This document shows positions 47,997 to 60,236 of a DNA stretch of 64,000 nucleotides, piece by piece (position 1 is the stretch's first letter; each line of letters opens with the position of its first letter). The DNA is from Proteles cristata cristata. Taxonomy: Eukaryota > Chordata > Mammalia > Carnivora > Hyaenidae. The notes under the pieces were generated by a model. That model was not told the origin of the DNA and did not search any database. It saw only the letters and a list, made by a program, of their open reading frames with translations. The position numbers and the translations under genes are program-made. The stretch is from NCBI GenBank assembly GCA_017311185.1, contig JAESUZ010001754.1:186001-250000 (forward strand). Direction: 5' to 3'.

Positions 47997-48445
47997 GGGG
48001 CGCCTGGGTGGCTCAGCCAGTTGAACATCTGACTTTGGCTCAGGTCATAATCTTGCAGTTTGTGGGTTTGAGCCCTGCTTGAGGCTCTATGCTGATAGCT
48101 TGGAGCCTGGAGCCTACTTGAGGTTCTGTGTCTCCCTCTCTCCCTGTCCCTCACCCACTCACTCTCTGTCTCTGTCTCTCTTTCAAAAATAAATAGACAT
48201 TAAAATTGAATTATTGTTTTAAAAAATGCCAATAGGGGCTCCTGAGTGGCTCAGTCGCTTAAGCGTCTGACTTCAGCTCAGGTCATAATCTCGTGGTTTG
48301 TGAGTTCGAGCCCTGCGTCAGGCTCTGTGCTGACAGCTGCTTCGGACTCTGTGTCTCCTTCTCTCTCTGCCCCTCCCCTGCTCACGCTCTGTCTCTGTCT
48401 CTCAAAAATAAATAAACATTAAAATTCGTTTTTAAATAAAAATAA
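47997..48445 (+). mobile_element. Two sense felid SINEs
   Basis: Copies at 47997-48225 and 48236-48445, head to tail, both with AAATAAA-type tails. Confidence 0.9.
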
Positions 48446-48777
48446 AAGAATGCCAATATACTTGGCGCATAGTAGGCACACACAAAGACATTTCAGAAAG
48501 GATACACTTGGCTATAAGAAACAGAATGCTGACCCAAAAGTGGCTTAAATGGTAGAGATTTATTACCCTATAAAATGAGAAGTCTAAAGGTAAATAGTTT
48601 CGGGTGATTAATTCAGGATTCAGTGACATTAGGGCACCGGGTTGGTTTTTCTGCAATGTCCCTGGCCTTCCCCCACCTCCATGATCATAGGGTGGCTCTC
48701 ATGGCTGCAAGCATCATATCCTCCCAAAGCAAGTGGATTTCTCATCCCATGTGATGTGGCTTTTAAAAATCAGGCAG

Positions 48778-48975
48778 GGGGCATCTGGGTGGCTCAGTCG
48801 GTTGAGCGTCTGGCTTCAGCTCAGGTCATGATCTCACAGTTCGTGGTGTTCGAGCCCCACATCAGGCTCTGTGCTGACAGCTTGGAGCCTGGAGCCTGCT
48901 TCAGATTCTGTGTCTCCCTCTGTCTGCTTCTCTCTCTCTCAAAAATAAATAAACATTAAAAATATTTTTAAAAAA
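48778..48975 (+). mobile_element. Felid SINE
   Basis: Sense copy within AAAAATCAGGCAGG / AAAAATCAGACAGG flanks, a target-site duplication with one change. Confidence 0.92.
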
Positions 48976-49419
48976 TCAGACAGGACAATCTTTCCCTGAA
49001 ACCCTCCTTCCTTCTGCATGACCAGTGGTAGGTGACATGGCTTCTTCTAAAGCAATAAGTGGCCAAGGGCTGTGAATTAGGCCAATGTCAGGGTTTGTTC
49101 CTTGGAGCTGGGCCCCCCTTCCCTGAGCTCTTCCAGCTATATATGCTCTGAACAAAATCAAGAAGCCGCTAGCCAGCTAGGAGTGAGGGGATGGCTACTG
49201 GCAAGGTAGCTGGTATAATTCTAAAAATTTATAGAAATTTATGGAAAGCAGTAAAATAAAGTAAAATAGTATCAGCAAAGGAGTTCAGACCACTTGATGG
49301 TTCAGGTGATGGAAGGTCAAGAAAGCCGAAAGCCAGAGGCAGAACTTTATGGAAGGGTTGGGTGGTGGAGACTTGTTTTACGTAGTAATAAAATTTTACA
49401 TTGCGCCCAGGCTTTTCAG

Positions 49420-50110
49420 CTATAGACTGCATTTCCCAGCCTCTCTTACAGTCTCCTCTGTGACTGTGTAAACAGGTTATGGTAACGCAAGCCATTTGTT
49501 CAACTTCCAGGCCGTTCCTTTAAAGTAAAGGTCAGCAAATTTTTTCTTTAAATGTCCAGATGGTAAATACTTTAGGCTTTGCAGGCCCTAAGGCCTCTGT
49601 TGCAACTCCTCAGCTCTGTTGTTCAAAGTGCCGAAGCAGAAATAGACAACGCCTAGATGAATAAGCATGTCTGGGTCTCAGTAAAACTTTATTAACACAA
49701 ACAGGCAGTAGGCCAGATTTGGCCTGTGAGTTACTACCAGCCTCTGCTTGGCCAGCCTCTGCTTTAAAGGATGGGGTCCCGGGGCTCCTGGCTGGCTCAG
49801 TTGGGGGAGTGTGCGGCTCTTGAATTTGGGGTCGTGAGTTTGAGCTCCATGTCGGGTATACAGAGTACTCAAAATAAATAAGTTATTTAAAAATAATTAA
49901 AGGATGGGGCATGCTGTTTTCTTTCTCTCTGGTTGGAATGTGGATGCATTGGCTGGAGCTGGAGTAACTGTTTTGGACCACAGCGTTCAAGTCCTTTGTG
50001 GAAAATGGCGGAGAAAAATGGTAGGAGTTTGAGTCCCTCACTCTGTGGAGCCCCATACCCGCTCTGTACTGTTCATATCGACTGTCGCCTGTGGGAGGAC
50101 TAAACATATC
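49420..50110 (+). mobile_element. Ancient repeat interrupted by a hAT remnant and a short SINE
   Basis: An old repeat starts at about 49420 (ACTGCATTTCCCAGCCTCTC), is cut at 49515 by a hAT-type MER (GTCAGCAAATTTTTTCTTTA to about 49765) and again by a short SINE (49780-49895, flanked by TAAAGGATGGGG). It resumes with GGTTGGAATGTGGATGC. The outer repeat's class is uncertain. Confidence 0.6.
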
Positions 50111-50737
50111 TTTTTTATATCACTTGTGGTTTGGGTCTCGTAATGGCCGCCATATTAATAGCTTAGCTACCTTATTTCATAGACCCTAAGAGGCCATCAA
50201 ATACAAATTGCACAATTATTTCATGTGTCACTAAGAAATGAAACCACTGCTGTGCCTGTTATTATTAAACTTTGTTTCTGAGCTCCAGACCCACTCTGCT
50301 GTATTGTGGTTTGTGATGACAGCACTGGGAACTAGTGAGCTATGCTTGCCTTTGCCTGGAGGCCAGCTTCTGCCACTAAGGGTCATTGGAGGGAGACTTG
50401 GCGGGGGGCGGGAGGGTGGACAAGGGGAAGTGCCCCTTCCTCTTTGCTTCTTGTTCTTATTACTGTCCAGAGCACTGGCTCCTCTCCCAGGCTACAGCCA
50501 TTGGCTCCTGCCTCCAGCTTTCTTTGGGACCTCAGAACCGGATTCGTCATATATCTCGAGAGGTACCAGCACTAGGCAAACCGTGCTTCCTTTTCAGAGG
50601 TCTGGGTTCCGGCCCGAGGTGGGGGTGGTACTGGGTTTGCATATATTGTCCTTGAGTTACCTCTGTGTTCCCTTTGCCTTTTCAGTCCTCAATGCCTGTA
50701 TTACAAATTCTCTCTCCCTCCCTCTCTCTCTCTCCAT

Positions 50738-50960
50738 ATATATGTATTAAATGTTTTATTTATTTTTGAGACAGAGAGAGAACGACTGAGTGAGAGTGAG
50801 CCTGAGCCGGGGAGTGGCAGAGAGAGAGGGAGACACAGAATCCGAAGCAGGCTCCAGGCTCTGAGCTGTCAGCATAGAGCCCAATGCGGGGCTTGAACCC
50901 ATGAACTGTTGGGCTGAGCTGAAGCCGGATGCTTAACCAACTGAGCCACCCAGGTGCCCC
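50738..50960 (-). mobile_element. Felid SINE
   Basis: Complementary copy preceded by a CT/TA-rich run and ending CCACCCAGGTGCCCC. Confidence 0.9.
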
Positions 50961-51144
50961 AACAAGCTCTCTGTATCAATCGTCCTCATTCGAAATGCAT
51001 TGTGTAGCTTCTGTTTTTCTGATTGAACCCAGAATAATAAAACTGTTGGTTGTTACACGGTGCCACCATTTTTCTCACCATTTACAGTTCTTATTTTATG
51101 CTTATTGAAAGAGTTTTTTGATTGATTTCTAAATATTTTATTTA

Positions 51145-52031
51145 TTTTTTTAAAGTTTATTTATTTATTTAGAGAGAAAGAGAGACAGTGCACAGAAGGG
51201 GCAGAGTGAGGGAGAGAAAGAGAATCCCAAGCAGGCTCCCTACTGTCAATGCAGAGCCCGATGCAGGACTCTAACCTCCAAACCATGGGATCAAGACCTG
51301 AGCCAAAGTTAGACAATGGACTGAGCCACCCAAGTTCCCCTTTATTTTTTGTTATTTTTAAAAAATGTTTAATTTTTTTAAAATAATTTTTATTTTAACA
51401 TTTATTCAGTTTTTTTTTAATGTTTTATTTATTTCTAGGAGAGAGAGAGAGACAGCGTGAGCAGGGGAGGGTCAGAGAGAGAGGGAGTCACAGACTGAAA
51501 CAGGCTCCAGGCTCTGAGCTGGCAGTCAGCACAGAGCCCGACGCGGGGCCCGAACCCACGAGCCTCGAGATCATGACCTAAGCGAAAGTCAGACGCTTAA
51601 CTGACTAAGCCACCCAGGCGCCCCTTAATGTTTTTTATTTATTTCTGAGAGAGAGAGAGACAGCGTGAGCAGGAGAGGGTCAGAGAGAGAAGGAGATACA
51701 GAATCTGAAACAGACTCCACGCTCTGAGCTGGCTGTCAGCAGAGCCTGATGCAGGGCTCGAACCCATGAACCGTGAGATCACGACCTGAGCCAAAGTCAG
51801 ATGCTTAACCTACTGAGCCACCCAGGCATCCCAAGAAATTTCTTTTTTAAAATATGTTTATTTATTTATGAATAAGGGAGTGAGTGTGTGTGTGTGGGCA
51901 CGTGGTAAGGGCATGGAGAGGGAGACAGAGCATCCAAGCAAGCTCCACTCACTCTCCTGAACTGTGAGATCATGACCCGAGCTGAGATCAAGAGTTGGCC
52001 ACTCAACTGACTGAGCCACCCAGGCGCCCCA
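51145..52031 (-). mobile_element. Array of four SINEs in one orientation
   Basis: Copies at 51145-51340, 51412-51624 (young subtype), 51625-51831 and 51840-52031, all complementary and almost abutting. The young copy has probably inserted into the tail of its neighbour. Confidence 0.88.
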
Positions 52032-52479
52032 GTGAAACTTTCAATACAAAGATATGATGGATGAAATCACTGGCTATTGGTGGCTGAACTCAATCTCCAG
52101 TCCCTCTCTCCTTCCTTGGAGGTAAGGGGGTGGGGCTGAAAGTTCAAATCCTCTGGTCACCTGGATGTCTTCCCCAGCAACCAGCTCCCATCTTTAGGGG
52201 CTTTCCAAAAGTCCCCTCATAAATCCCAGTGTGGCTCATCGGGTCTTGTTATGAATAGCAAAAGACACTTTTATTGCTTTTATCACTTAGGAAATTCCAT
52301 GGGTTTTAGGAGCTCTGTGCCAGAAATGGAGATGAAGACCAAATATATTTTTCTTATTTTAAGTCACAATATCACAGGTGGGAATAGAGGGAAGTAGATC
52401 AGGGCAAGGCGTTTATGTAATCCCTTGGCACTGCTCTACTTTCTGTATATCCTGAGGACTTGCTGCTTAAGTTTAAGGT

Positions 52480-52730
52480 CTGTTTTCTCTGTTGGACTAT
52501 GAACTCCATGAGGAAAGGGATTCTGATTCTTTTATTCCCCATTTTATCCCTAGATGCCTGGCACGGGTTTTAAAAAAGATTTTATTACTTAAAAAAAAGA
52601 TTTTACTTATTCTTAAGTAATCTCTACATCCAACATGGGGCTCGAACTCACAACCCTGAGATCAAGAGTTGCACGCTCCACTTAGCCCTGAGCCTGAACA
52701 TAGTTGACACTCAGCAAATGTTTGTTAAAA
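52480..52730 (+). mobile_element. L2 3' end split by a short CAN-SINE
   Basis: L2-type ACTATGAACTCCATGAGG and GATGCCTGGCAC stop at about 52565 and resume after 52690 with ACTCAGCAAATGTTTGTT. A complementary short SINE fills the gap. Confidence 0.65.
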
Positions 52731-52865
52731 GACAAAGAGAGAGAGAGTAAGGAATGAAGTGAGAGGTGGCTTCAGTTTTGGTGTATGAATGGAAGTCCCT
52801 TAATCCGGTCCCCAAGAGTGGCCCTCTTTGAGGCTTGGGTTAGTCAGGACTCTTCCGTGGCAAGT

Positions 52866-53335
52866 GTCAGTGTTATAGTAAGCAGTTAGGTTCTAACGGA
52901 TACCTGGAGGCCAGCAAGGAGGAAGTCATGGCCAGCTCTCAGGGGCCTGCCCTGGTAGCACGTCCCAAGAAGCCGGATCAAACCAGACAGGCCCAAGATG
53001 GCAGGCGTGTGCCATGATAGGAAACCTCTGACCAAATTAGGAAGAAAAAGGGCTAAGCCCTGCTTCTCTGCTCCAAGTAATCAATAACTTGCCCCCTAGT
53101 TCACAACTACTGATAAAAGATAGAAACCCAAGCCCATGGACACAGCTCTCTCTCTCTTTCCTCTCTCTCCCTCTCTTGAGCTTGCTGGAGCTCACATCTC
53201 AATAGTGTACTTTTCCTTTTAATAGACTTGCCTGCTTATGTTGCTTCTCCATTGTTCTGTGTGTCTGTCTTTGAATCTTCTTGTGATAAGACTAAGAACT
53301 TTTGGCGACTCCTTTGGGAGGGGCTGGGTTGAGGC
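52866..53335 (+). mobile_element. Candidate solo LTR of a class I endogenous retrovirus
   Basis: A CT-rich tract, a promoter-like and poly(A)-like stretch (CTTTTAATAGACTTGCCTGC) and a U5-like end (TGTCTGTCTTTGAATCTTC followed by AAGACTAAGAAC) resemble gammaretrovirus-type LTR 3' halves. No gag, pol or env remains beside it. Outer borders are uncertain, and the element is broken or solo. Confidence 0.5.
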
Positions 53336-54224
53336 CCCAGGACCCCTCAGCCACCCCAGTTCACCCAGCAACGTCAGGCACCAACTCGAACCAGCTCATG
53401 CAAAGAGACTTATTAGCTCATTATAACTGGCATGTTCGGGATGCAGCTACAGTGGGATCAGGGCTCACAGAAGGTTGCGTTGCTTCTTTGGGTTTCTTCA
53501 TTGTGTTGATTTCATGTTCCATATAGTGGGAAAGATGTTTACTACCAGTCACAAGAAGTCCTGCTTTGGATTGACAGTCTGACAACAGGAAAGTCTCTCT
53601 CCCTCCCAGGTTCTGACCGTCAAGTCTCGGGAAAGACTGATTGGCTCTGTGTGAGTCACTGTCCAACCGCGGTGCATCTCTGATGGACCAGTCACATTAT
53701 GTGTCTGCTTGACCCCACCCCCACTCCCTGCCTCCACTGTGATGGGTGGTCCCATAGCGTTGGTGGACATTGAGTGGGTTCTCCAAAGGAAGGCGTGTGG
53801 ATTACAAACACATGGGTATTAAGGGCTGTTTGACCCGAGTCGAATAATTCTTCCATTTGCTATATCCCTTCTTGATCAATTCATGTCTGATAAAGTTGGG
53901 AAGAAGTTGAGGCTGGAGGAGGGTCCTCTGGTCAAAGAAAGTTGTGCTGGGCCAGATTGGTTTTGCCTCGGTGAAAGTCCCTTTCAAGTGCAGAGCGTTT
54001 GATCTCTGTGAAATACTGGTTTGTCTTGCTGACTTTCACACAAGTACGATAGTTAGTAGGCTGCTTGTGGTTTTACTGAGGCAAAGACAGACACCAGACT
54101 CCTGAGTTTCCACCAGTTAATTTCAGGCAACCACATAACAAAGGCTGAGTCTCCAAGGACTCTCTTCTTTTATTTAACTTGCTCGTGCTTCTCTTTCCTT
54201 CACTTTTATTTTTTTTTAACCATT

Positions 54225-54569
54225 ATTTTTTAAAGTATTTGTTTGTTTGTTTTAGTAATCTCTATGCCCAACATGGGGCTCAAACTCATGACACTGAGAT
54301 CAAGAGTTGCATGCTCTTTTTAAAAAAATTATGTATGTATGTATGTATGTATGTATGTATTATGTTTTATTTATTTCTGAGAGAGAGCAAGAGAGACAGC
54401 ATGAGCGGGGGTGGGGGGGTCAGAGAGAGAGGGAGACACAAAATCTGAAGCAGGTTCAAGGCTCTGAGCTGTCAGCACAGAGCCTGACGCGGGGCTCGAA
54501 CCCATTAATTGTGAGATCATGACCCGAGGGAAGTTGGACACTTAACCGACTGAGCCATCCAGGCGCCCC
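54225..54569 (-). mobile_element. Short CAN-SINE, (TATG)n and felid SINE
   Basis: Complementary short form at 54225-54322, about eight TATG units at 54331-54361 and a complementary felid SINE at 54361-54569. Confidence 0.85.
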
Positions 54570-54774
54570 TACACTCTTCTTTTTAATTGATCCCTCAGTG
54601 TATATATATTAAATGGTGCAATACCATAGCTATAGTTTACTAACAGTTTTTTGATGAATGTGCTTTGTAACTATCTTTGTAAGATGCTTATTAACAATTG
54701 CTAATACAAATATCATATCTGCTCTTATAAGTGTACCTTCACTGAAGCCACATTATAGCCACCCCGTGGTGACT

Positions 54775-55235
54775 ATCCCTGTTATCTGTTACTGTGTAAC
54801 AAACCACCCCTAGACTTAGTGGCTTAGCACAAGGATCATTTTCCTCATGAGTATGGCATTTGGGTGGGGCTCTGCAGGGATTGCTAATCTCTGCTCCATT
54901 TGGGGAGCCCCGCTGGGACGGGAGGATCTATTTCCAATATGGCGCACCCATATGGCTGCAAGCTGGTCCTGGCTATTAGCTCGGAGCTCAGCTGGATGCC
55001 TCAGTTCCTCTCTACATGGGCCTTTCTCACTACGCTGGCTGGGTTCCCAGAGACGTAGCGGAAGTTGCCAGTCTCCAAGGGCCCGTGCCCAGAAACTGGT
55101 GGGGCATCACTGCCACCGTGTTCTTTTGGTCCAAACAGTTCCAGAAGCCCCCCTAATTCAAGGGGAGGGGATGCAGACCTCACACCTTGATAGGAATTGT
55201 CATAAAATCTTTGGCCATCTTTAACCTACCACGGT
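54775..55235 (+). mobile_element. Ancient repeat, copy 1
   Basis: Starts CTGTTACTGTGTAACAAACC and runs to a CTAATTCAAGGGGAGGGGAT region. A second copy of the same family lies at 56545-57330. Its class is not certain to me. Confidence 0.6.
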
Positions 55236-55360
55236 GCTTCATAGCACAGGCTTCTGGGCACTTCTTCTTTTCCTGATAGATGGACTTATTTAAAACTTAA
55301 ACATAGCTGGTGTTAGGGGGGGCTCATCTCATATATTTTTGTAGTTGCTTTATTTGTTTT

Positions 55361-55541
55361 TTTAATGTTTACTTATTTTTGAGAGAAAGAGAGAGAGAAA
55401 GAGTGGGGGACGAAGAGAGAGAGGGAGACAGAGGGTCTAAAGTGGGCTCATGAACTCAAGACGGTCTTGAACTCAAGAACTGTGAGATTATGACCTGAGC
55501 TGAAGGCGGACGCCTAACCAACTGAGCCATCCAGGAGCCCC
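55361..55541 (-). mobile_element. Felid SINE
   Basis: Complementary copy, partly deleted in the middle, ending CCATCCAGGAGCCCC. Confidence 0.85.
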
Positions 55542-55559
55542 TGCAATTGCTTTATTTTT

Positions 55560-56100
55560 AAACTACAACGACAGACGATAACACACTGTGAAATTTCAAG
55601 GTAGATTGCATCGCCGTCTTTCTTTTCTGGTGATGAGACTTTTCTGCATCTAATTAATTTATTAATGACTTGGAATGATCCAAGAGACTGGCCCGAGATG
55701 CTAACATCTCAAAGAGAACCAAAAAAACAGACGACAGACTTCTGGAACATTTTGCAATGAGCACTAAACTTGTGGCTTTCTCCAGAACAGCAGGCGAGTG
55801 AGTCAGTTTTAGTTATGCAGAACTGAGAAAGGAACGAGACAGATATTCTGCTGGTCTTTTCTTCCCTGCTTAAATACATCTGTTACACGCTGTTTTTTAT
55901 TTCAGGGTTGATGGATTGATCGTGTGATGTATTTGGATTAAATACTTGGGCTGAAGCATCTCGTATATTTGCCCGTCAGCTTCACTTTGCGGCAGATTTA
56001 CATTCCGTCTGGGCTGCCAGATTGAATTAAATGCTTCTTTAAAGCCAGCAGTCTGACAAAAGCCTTTCCCCAGTCAGCATTTTTTACCATATTAAAAAAA
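55560..56100. other. AT-rich, repeat-free block, candidate conserved non-coding element
   Basis: About 540 bp without recognisable repeats, AT-rich, and with homeodomain-like cores (CTAATTAATTTATTAATGAC). It contrasts with the SINE-dense surroundings. There is no open frame of note. Conservation is inferred from character only. Confidence 0.4.
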
Positions 56101-56544
56101 AAAAATAAGCATCTGCAGGGAAATGATGCAGCCTACGGTTTCTTTTCTAGGGAAGAATCCAATTTGGCTTTTGGGGAAGATGTTGTAATTGGTCAGAGAA
56201 CTGAGGATCCGAACTGAGGTCAAAGGCTAGAGGAGGTGGACAATCCAGGCTCTAGAGTTTTCCATTTGAACCATCCCGCCCCACCTGTATCACAGGATGT
56301 CTGGTTGATGGAGTGGATGAATACTGTTTTTGAGGGTATGTTTTGTGTAACTAGCAGTTCAACACTTCTCTGCTATCCTGTGTGACCACACACCCTAGTA
56401 TTTCAAGGGTGGCTGGAAGGAGGTGGATTTTCGAAGCAAACCACCTGTGTAATTGTTCTCAGCATGAGAATGGGGGACAGGATAGGGATATCTATCTCCT
56501 TGGATTGTGGTGACAATGAACACAGGTGAGCTGTTTAGTGCATG

Positions 56545-57330
56545 TGTTAGTTATCCACCGCTGTGTAACAAAACACCCCTTCAAAAAAAAACCCAAAAAA
56601 TGTAGCAGCTTAAAACAGCAGACATTATGTCAAAGTTTCTGTAGATCAGGAATCTGAGAGTGGTTTAGGTGGGTGGTTCTGGCTCAGGGTTCTCTGAGGC
56701 TGTGTTCAAGGTGGTGGCCAGCATGGCAGTCATCTAAAAACCAGATGGGGGTAGGATCTGCTTCTAGGCTGATGCACATGGCTCTTGGCAGATCTTGGTT
56801 CCTTACATGGACCACTCTGTCCATGCCTGGGTGACCTGAGCAAGTAACTCTAGAGGAAGAAGGAGAGAGAGAGAGAGAGGGAGGGAGATGGAGAGAACAG
56901 TCTCTTGGTGGGTGAATGCTACAGTTTTTCAGTCTTTTTATAACCTAATCTTGAAAATGACATCCTGTCACTTCTTTTTCTAAATTTATTTATATATTTT
57001 GACAGAGAGAGACAGGGAGAGAGAGGGAAAGCACGAGTAGGGGAGGGGCAGAGAGAGCATCCCAAGCAGGCTCTGAGCTATCATTGCAGAGCCCTATGCA
57101 GGGCTCGACCTCACCAACCGAGAGATCATGACCTGAGCCAAGATCAAGAGTCGGAGGCTTAACCGACTGAGCCACCCAGGGGTCCCGTCACTTCTGCTCT
57201 ATTTGCTAGAAGTGAATCACTCAGTTCTGCTCACCCTCAACAGGAGGAGAATTAGCTCCACCTCTTTGAAGATGTATCGAAGACTTTGTGAACCTATTTT
57301 TAAAACCACCACAATGCAGTTCTGGGTGTG
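56545..57330 (+). mobile_element. Ancient repeat, copy 2, split by a SINE
   Basis: Begins GTTATCCACCGCTGTGTAAC. A complementary felid SINE (56979-57182) interrupts it, with TCCTGTCACTTCT before and TCCCGTCACTTCT after as target-site duplication. Confidence 0.7.
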
Positions 57331-57877
57331 CAGGAAGTACTCAGTAAGTAACTGGATATTGGAATTAGTTTAGCAGACAAATTCACTTCCTGGTGATTCA
57401 ATTTGTAGGCAGACTTTGGCTGTGCCCTCACTTTTACCAGATGATAGGACTCGGAGGCTCCACTGTGGGTTGGTGATTACCCCCAGGGAACCTCCACAAA
57501 ATGAGGATTTTTATCTTTCCTTTTCTATTGCTTGGGAGAGAAGATGCTTCCAGAGATCTCCTCTCTTGTGACGGGTCGGTCAGCCCAAACGCTATAGAGA
57601 GTAAGGGGAAAAAAATGTGTCTGCAAGCCTAATACTGCTACTGTTGACATTTTGTGACATGTCCTTGCCAGGGTCTCCCCTGTATGTGGCTTTCTAGTTT
57701 TATATAGTTCTAAGTAGTTTGCAACTACAATTTCATATTCTGTTTTTTGCTGGACTTTGTCACGTATGTATTTCTACTGCATGGTCTTCCACCGCCTCTG
57801 AGCGTTTTTGAGAGCTTTGTTGTATTTTGTTGGGTGAAAACTCCATAGTTTGCTTGACTATTCTTTTATCTTGATGG

Positions 57878-58125
57878 CGCAGAGCCCAATGTGGGGCTTG
57901 AACTCTGCAACCGCGGGATCAGGACCTGAGCTGAGATCAAGAGTCGGACACTTAACCGACTGAGCCACCCAAGCGCCTCTATCCTTTTAAGACTCACATT
58001 AGTTAAATATGGCTGGGGTGGGGGCGGCTGGCTCTCTTGGTTGGCGGAGGAGGGTGTGATGCATCATCTCGGGGTTGTGAGTTCAAGTCCCACATTGGGT
58101 GTAGGAATTACTTTAAAAAAAAAAA
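57878..58125. mobile_element. Two SINE fragments in opposite orientation
   Basis: Complementary head fragment at 57878-57980 and a sense short form at 58012-58125 with a poly(A) tail. Confidence 0.8.
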
Positions 58126-58320
58126 GGAAAAAATAGAGTTCACCTGAAACTAATATCACATTGTATGTTAACTAACTGGAATTTTAAAAACTTAACATTA
58201 ACTATGGGCTGGAAATGTAAAACCTTTTCCTCTGGGGAATTACTTCTTTGCTTCTAAACTTGGGACAGTCCTTTCTTTTATTATGGCACCCTTTCTCCAC
58301 CTCCAGTTTTTGTATGGCTT

Positions 58321-58522
58321 TTTTTTTTAATATTTATTTTTCAGAGAGAGAGAGAGAGAGAGAAAAACAGAGTGTGAGCGGCGGAGGGGGAGAGGGAGAC
58401 AGAGACAGAATCCAAAGCAGGCTCTAGGCACAGAGCCCAAGGCAGGGCTTGAACCCACACACTGTGAGATCATGACCTGAGCCGGAGTTGGATGTTTAAC
58501 CCAATGAGCCACCCAAGCGCCC
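58321..58522 (-). mobile_element. Felid SINE
   Basis: Complementary copy between CCAGTTTTTGTATGGCTT (58303-58320) and CCAGTTTCTGTACGGGTT (58523-58540), a target-site duplication with a few changes. Confidence 0.92.
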
Positions 58523-58584
58523 CCAGTTTCTGTACGGGTTTAAAAAAAATTCCTCAGGAATTAATTTTGAAGTACAGCATGAAA

Positions 58585-60236
58585 TAGGGGTTTGAAATGA
58601 GATTTATTTTCTTTTCCAAATTACTGATCAGTTTCACAAGGAGAATACCAGAGAAGGCGTCTCTAATCAGCTAATCCACGAAACCATATCTTACGAAACA
58701 CAAACGAGGCTGGCTGAAATTCTGACGGCATTAACGACCTGGCAGATGATGGCAGAAAGCAGCAGATGTCACATAGTTAGGCGTCAGTGAATCATCTGTT
58801 GAAGCACCTTGAACTTTTATTGGCACAAGGAGCTTAGCCACCGCTGGTAACTAACTGGGTAGGTGTGCTGAGCAGCGTGACATTACGGGAACAGTCCTAA
58901 TTGCAGGATTTGTTTTACAAAAGGTTTTGGAAAAGGGTGGGCGGACTGACGGGACCCAATCTGGTTTACATGGAATTTGTATGAAATACGGCAAACACAA
59001 CCCCCTGGGGTTAGAGAGGGATCCTTAGACGTTTCAGCCCTGGGCGAATGTCAGGTATGGTCCCAGGAAAGCACCTCTCCTCCAGGCTCAGGCTGCCGAG
59101 TGTCACTGCTGTAGCTGCACAGGACTGGAGGGAGAGGCGTCAGCAGACAGGCAGCGGGCCGGGCGGTGGAACTAAGAGAGGAAGAGGGTGTTTCCAGAAG
59201 ACGGCTGCGGATCCAGAAAGCCCGTGTCCCTTGAATCCGGAGTGCAAGCACGGACTAGTACAAACCAGCGAAAAAGCTATCATCTAGGGGCCTGAGCTTT
59301 GAAAAAATCACCATGATTACTGTATGTACAAACGCTTTCCTTTCCACGGCCTCGTCCTAAATGGGACGAAAAGGCCTGACGGGAGCGCAGGAAGGGAACA
59401 GATTTCCGGTGAGGCAGAAGAGCGCGGGTGGCAAAGGGGACCAGAAGGTGGCCATGCTGGTGTCATTGTACAAATGCGGTTGGAAAGGCCCCCTGGGTGA
59501 GCCAGGCTCCGTACACACGGCAGGCGAACCACCTCGGAATGGGTCCTCACTGGAAGACAGGATGCCGATGGTTCAGCGAAACCAGCTCAGGCAGCTCTGA
59601 GGCAGCGCGTTGTTCCGGGTGCCAGAGGGCAGAGGCGGGGCATGGGGCCAGTAGGAGGAAAGAGAAGAGAAGGCAGAGGTTGAAGATAAGTCAGGGAGTG
59701 TGGTCTGGGGGCGGACGCAGCTCTGAGTCCTGCTGCTCAGGGAGAAGCCTGTTCAGATAAGGTGGCTTTGCAGGAGCTGTCCCTTCTGTGCCTGGTGACA
59801 GTGGCTGGGCCCAGGCTGATAAGCTGGGCAGGGGCCCCCTGGGTTCTGGGAACAGAGGCAGGGGCAGGGAGCGGCGGGGTGGTGAGGTGGGCAGATCAGG
59901 GCTCAGGGCTCCCCGGATAGGGACTCCTAGGAGTTGCCTACCCACTCTGGGCTAATAGCTTCATCAGGGGTGACAGTCCCACCTGCCCGAGATGGCTGAG
60001 GACATTAGAGTGTCTGCTTTAAAGTGCCTGCCACAAACCCTTAAGGCTTCTTCTCTGGACCCCGCCTCCCGGGCAGCCAGGGACCAGACCGGAGGGGAGA
60101 CGGCTGGCCGGCCTCCCTCAGCCCTGACACACCCTCTCCGAATGGCCTTGGTCACCGTGACCATCTGAGTGGCCCGGCAACCACGGTAGCGGGACAGAGG
60201 CGCTGGCTGTGGGCCTCGGTGGGGGAAGCCTGGCTG
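58585..60236 (-). other. FOXRED2: FOXRED2 3' UTR, extent uncertain
   Basis: Below the FOXRED2 stop the sequence is largely unique and repeat-poor for about 1.6 kb. AATAAA occurs on the minus strand at 58821-58816 and 58608-58603, giving a 3' UTR of roughly 1.4 or 1.65 kb. A SINE begins just beyond (58321-58524). The border given uses the distal signal. Confidence 0.5.

Noticed and set aside
51145..52031. CRISPR-like array of repeats
   Set aside because: The repeats are about 200-bp SINEs with decayed tails in a mammalian genome, not short identical repeats with unique spacers.
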